Shown here piece by piece: positions 61,095 through 64,000 of a stretch of DNA of 64,000 nt. Origin of the DNA: JAVVEW01 sp032251045 (GTDB lineage: Bacteria > Pseudomonadota > Gammaproteobacteria > Methylococcales > Methylomonadaceae). The notes beneath the pieces are model-generated. The model made no database searches. It was not told the DNA's origin and saw nothing but the letters and a program-made list of their open reading frames with translations. Position 1 is the stretch's first letter. The number at the start of each line of letters is the position of its first letter. Where the stretch lies: contig JAVVEW010000002.1 in NCBI GenBank assembly GCA_032251045.1, forward strand, positions 1 to 64,000, written 5' to 3'. The position numbers were made by a program, and so were the translations under genes.

Positions 61095-62989
61095 TGATTC
61101 GTTGCTCCAACCTGACCTTGCGCCGGGGCGCGTTACTGTTGCTGGATCATACCGACCTGACCCTGAACCCCGGTTGGAAAGTCGGCATTACCGGTGCCAA
61201 CGGCACCGGCAAATCCAGTTTCTTTGCGCTGATCATGGGCAAACTGAGCGCCGACCAGGGTGATTGCCAAGTGCCTGAGCATTGGCAAGTTGCCCATGTC
61301 GCTCAGGAAACGCCAGCGCTGGAACGTTCGGCAACCGATTATGTCATCGACGGCGATGCCGAGCTGCGCCGCTTGCAACAGCGCTTGCGTGAAGCGGAAA
61401 CGGCGGCTGACGGTATCGCCATTGCCGAACTGCACGGCGAGCTGGAACGCATAGAAGGTTACAGCGCCGATGCCCGCGCCCGGCGACTGCTGGCCGGTCT
61501 TGGCTTTACCCAGGTGCAACTGGATTTACCGGTAGCCTCGTTTTCCGGCGGCTGGCGGATGCGTTTGAATCTGGCGCAGGCGTTGATGTGCCGTTCTGAC
61601 TTGCTGTTGTTGGACGAACCGACCAACCACCTGGATCTGGAGGCGGTGATCTGGCTGCAAAACTGGCTGGCGCAATATCCTGGCACGTTGCTTTTGATTT
61701 CCCACGACCGCGAGTTTCTCGATGCCGTCACCGATCACATCATCCATTTCGAACACCAAAAAGCTTGTGTTTATACCGGCAATTACAGCGCTTTCGAGCA
61801 GATTCGTGCCGAACAATTGGCCGGTCAAGACGCAGCCTACGCCCGCCAGCAGCGGGAAATTGCCCATATCCAGCACTTTGTCGAACGCTTCAAAGCCAAA
61901 GCCACCAAAGCCAAACAGGCGCAAAGCCGCCTGAAGGCCTTAGCGCGCATGGACATTATCGCCAAAGCGCAGGCCGATTCGCCGTTTGAATTTCACTTTG
62001 CCCCGCCTGAGGCGCTGAGCAACCCCTTGCTGCAACTCCAAAACGCGCGCATCGGTTATGGCCAAACGGTGATTGTCGATGACGTCGATTTTTCCCTGAG
62101 TCCAGGTGATCGTATCGGCTTGTTGGGCGCTAATGGCACCGGCAAATCCAGCCTGATTAAAGTGCTGGCCGGTGAGCATGACTTATTAGCCGGCAACCGT
62201 CTGGAAGGCGCGCATTTACGCATCGGCTATTTTGCCCAGCATCAACTGGAGCAACTGCGCGGTGGCGAAACGCCGCTGTGGCATATTCAGCGCCTGACGC
62301 CCGAACCTACCGAACAGGAAGCGCGCAATTTCTTGGGCGGTTTCGGCTTTACCGGTGATACCGTGCAGGCCCGGGTGGGACGCTTTTCCGGCGGCGAAAA
62401 AGCCCGTTTGGTATTGGCGCTTTTGGTTTATCAGAACCCCAATCTGCTGCTTTTGGATGAGCCGACCAACCACCTGGATCTGGCCATGCGCGAAGCTTTG
62501 ATTCTAGCCTTGCAGGATTACCAGGGCGCGTTGATCGTGGTCTCGCATGACAGGCATTTATTACGCTCGGTGGTCGATCAGTTTCATTGGCTACATGAGA
62601 GCGGCATGGCACCGTTCCCGGGCGATCTTGACGACTACCGAAAAGCGTTGGCCGAGACTCAGAAAAATACCGAAAACAGCCTGACACAGGAAACCACCAC
62701 GCCTAACCGCAAACAACAACGCCAGCTCGATGCCCAGCGCCGGCAACGCATGCAGCCGCTGCGCAAAGCCCTGACCGAGGCAGAACGGGCCATGGAGCAG
62801 TGGCATCAACGGCAACAAGCCATCGAACAAACCCTGGCCGATACCGAACTCTATCAGCCGGAACACAAAGCGCGCCTGCATCAGCTGTTGGAGGAAAAAC
62901 GGCACATCGACCAAGCCTTGGCCGAGGCTGAAAACACCTGGCTGGCCGCGGAAGAGGCCTTGAACGAGTTTGAACACGGCCATGTATGA
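61094..62989 (+). CDS. yheS: ABC-F family ATPase YheS
   Basis: This 631-aa protein has two ABC domains in one chain and no membrane domain. Walker A GANGTGKSS occurs twice (near residues 35 and 346), with signatures FSGGWRMRLNL and FSGGEKARLVL and twin LLLDEPTNHLDL motifs. Linker and arm regions, and a charged C-terminal coiled coil (about 520-625), match YheS among ABC-F proteins, which act on the ribosome during translation. It is coupled to the preceding YcxB-like gene and overlaps the next gene by 8 bases. Confidence 0.93.
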   Translation: MIRCSNLTLRRGALLLLDHTDLTLNPGWKVGITGANGTGKSSFFALIMGKLSADQGDCQVPEHWQVAHVAQETPALERSATDYVIDGDAELRRLQQRLREAETAADGIAIAELHGELERIEGYSADARARRLLAGLGFTQVQLDLPVASFSGGWRMRLNLAQALMCRSDLLLLDEPTNHLDLEAVIWLQNWLAQYPGTLLLISHDREFLDAVTDHIIHFEHQKACVYTGNYSAFEQIRAEQLAGQDAAYARQQREIAHIQHFVERFKAKATKAKQAQSRLKALARMDIIAKAQADSPFEFHFAPPEALSNPLLQLQNARIGYGQTVIVDDVDFSLSPGDRIGLLGANGTGKSSLIKVLAGEHDLLAGNRLEGAHLRIGYFAQHQLEQLRGGETPLWHIQRLTPEPTEQEARNFLGGFGFTGDTVQARVGRFSGGEKARLVLALLVYQNPNLLLLDEPTNHLDLAMREALILALQDYQGALIVVSHDRHLLRSVVDQFHWLHESGMAPFPGDLDDYRKALAETQKNTENSLTQETTTPNRKQQRQLDAQRRQRMQPLRKALTEAERAMEQWHQRQQAIEQTLADTELYQPEHKARLHQLLEEKRHIDQALAEAENTWLAAEEALNEFEHGHV

Positions 62990-63491
62990 GCTGGTGCTGC
63001 GGGTGTTTGACATCTGCCGACTGCGCAAAGGGCCGGAGGCTATGCCGTATTCCCTGACCGTATTGAGCCAATGCCTGATAGCTTATATTGCGCTCAGTTT
63101 TGCCGTGGCTTATATCACCGACGGCTTAAGTAGTGCGGGTTTGCAAGCCGGCCTGGAAATCCTGTTGCTGGCAGGATTCACTTACGCGGTACTCATGCTG
63201 TACCGAAAACCGCTGCGTTTTCGGCAAACTTTTTCAGCCTTGCTGGGCGCCGATGCCCTGGTGAGTCTTGCCGCAGTGCCTGCGCTGGCCAGTTTGAGCA
63301 TCGGGCGCGCTTCCCTGCCAGCCTTTATTCTGCTGCTGATGCTGACTTTCTGGCATTGGTTGATTACCTCTCATATTTTCAGTCGCGCCCTGGACGAGTC
63401 TTTTTTCTTCGGCATGGGCATCGCTTTATTGTATAGTCTAGGCAATTATCAGCTGTTAAGCTGGCTGTTATCCGAACTTACTTTGGTCTAG
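62982..63491 (+). CDS. Small multi-pass membrane protein of unknown function
   Basis: This is a 169-aa protein with about four hydrophobic segments (SLTVLSQCLIAYIALSFAVA, LEILLLAGFTYAVLMLY, ALVSLAAVPALASLSI, PAFILLLMLTFWHWLI). The ATG at 62982 overlaps yheS by 8 bases; an in-frame ATG at 62970 is possible. I do not recognise the family. A UspA gene follows after 2 bases. Confidence 0.7.
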   Translation: MYELVLRVFDICRLRKGPEAMPYSLTVLSQCLIAYIALSFAVAYITDGLSSAGLQAGLEILLLAGFTYAVLMLYRKPLRFRQTFSALLGADALVSLAAVPALASLSIGRASLPAFILLLMLTFWHWLITSHIFSRALDESFFFGMGIALLYSLGNYQLLSWLLSELTLV

Positions 63492-63493
63492 TT

Positions 63494-63937
63494 ATGTCCG
63501 ATTACAAGCACATTCTGGTAGCCATCGATTTTACCCGGCAAACCGAGCGGATCACCGCGCGCGCCTTAAGTCTGGCCGGTCAATATCAGGCTACGCTGTA
63601 TTTGCTGCATGTGGTGGAAACCTTGCCTGTTACCGATGCCGCCTACGGCCCGGTGGCGCCGTTCGATATCGACCTGACTGAACAAATGCAGACTGCCGCC
63701 CAGCAACATCTGGCTGATTGGGGCAAAAAAATACAGATCCCCACCGAGCGGCAATGGCTGGAACTGGGCAGTCCGAAACAGGAAATCGTGCGTATCGCCA
63801 CAGCACGAAATATTGATCTGATCGTGGTCGGTTCACATGGCCGCCACGGCCTGTCACTGTTGTTAGGTTCCACCGCAACCGGCGTGTTGCATCATGCGCC
63901 ATGCGATGTCCTGGCCGTCCGTATTCGGGAACAATAA
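63494..63937 (+). CDS. UspA-family universal stress protein
   Basis: This 147-aa protein has the UspA fold. The ATP-binding pattern is visible: ILVAIDFTRQTERI near residue 7 and VVGSHGRHGLSLLLGSTATG near residue 112 (G-X2-G-X9-G-S/T), so it is likely of the ATP-binding type. It lies downstream of yheS and the membrane protein in an apparent operon. Its cellular role is not inferable. Confidence 0.92.
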   Translation: MSDYKHILVAIDFTRQTERITARALSLAGQYQATLYLLHVVETLPVTDAAYGPVAPFDIDLTEQMQTAAQQHLADWGKKIQIPTERQWLELGSPKQEIVRIATARNIDLIVVGSHGRHGLSLLLGSTATGVLHHAPCDVLAVRIREQ

Positions 63938-63984
63938 TCCTTATCAGCTAACCTTAAAACACTAAGAAACCAGGAAAAACACTT

Positions 63985-64000
63985 ATGTTAGGGCATATCG
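63985..64000 (+). CDS. Start of a further coding region (partial)
   Basis: An ATG at 63985 follows an AGGAAAAAC ribosome binding site and reads MLGHI before the window ends. Only five codons are visible, so no function can be given. Confidence 0.35.

Overview
The window looks like a chromosomal segment of a motile gammaproteobacterium. Several features fit a methanotroph of the order Methylococcales: roughly half G+C content, a sigma-54-type flagellar promoter, a DUF5765 membrane protein, a bacteriohemerythrin, and a SUF operon with a SufU-type scaffold. That placement is inference; no methane oxidation gene lies here. No rRNA, tRNA, CRISPR array or complete insertion sequence was seen.

Region 1 (1-9400, almost all minus strand) is a SUF iron-sulfur cluster operon. 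It is read right to left from an Rrf2-family regulator with its own operator: regulator, sufB, sufC, sufD, sufS, a coiled-coil protein, sufU, rsmJ, a Rieske ferredoxin and the start of a probable globin sensor. Its intercistronic gaps hold three toxin-antitoxin modules in different states of decay: hicB-hicA between sufB and sufC, and a broken brnT-brnA plus an apparently intact hicA-hicB between sufD and sufS. A 33-bp direct repeat flanks the intact pair.

Region 2 (9437-12112) holds the GTPase YlqF and two metal-ion transporters (ZIP and GDT1/TMEM165 families). A REP-like double palindrome follows. Region 3 (12395-23177, plus) is the flagellar rod/hook operon flgBCDEFGHIJKL behind a sigma-54-type promoter; FlgL carries an internal duplication. 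Next come a decayed ATPase/nuclease gene, a NIT-domain chemoreceptor, a VOC protein, a possible small RNA, an aminoglycoside-phosphotransferase/kinase fusion, yajD, pilU coupled to a CYTH-CHAD protein, a DUF5765 protein, and a bacteriohemerythrin with an FNR-type box inside a 44-bp perfect palindrome.

Region 4 (33865-43978, minus) contains glmS, glmU and the complete F1Fo ATP synthase operon (atpIBEFHAGDC), with a terminator after atpC and a promoter before atpI. Region 5 (44274-49146, plus) holds trpEGDC and a stand-alone EAL protein. Region 6 (49301-64000) is mixed housekeeping: mlaA, a fused two-domain CrcB, orn, an M48 protease, rsgA, a large zeta-toxin-like kinase, a CHASE-PAS-GAF-PAS-GGDEF-EAL protein, a DUF2782 protein, a YcxB-like protein, the ABC-F protein YheS, a small membrane protein and a UspA protein.

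The most notable observations are the toxin-antitoxin modules inside the SUF operon, the small-RNA candidate at 27176-27259, the FNR palindrome before hemerythrin, and the fused CrcB with a degenerate second half.
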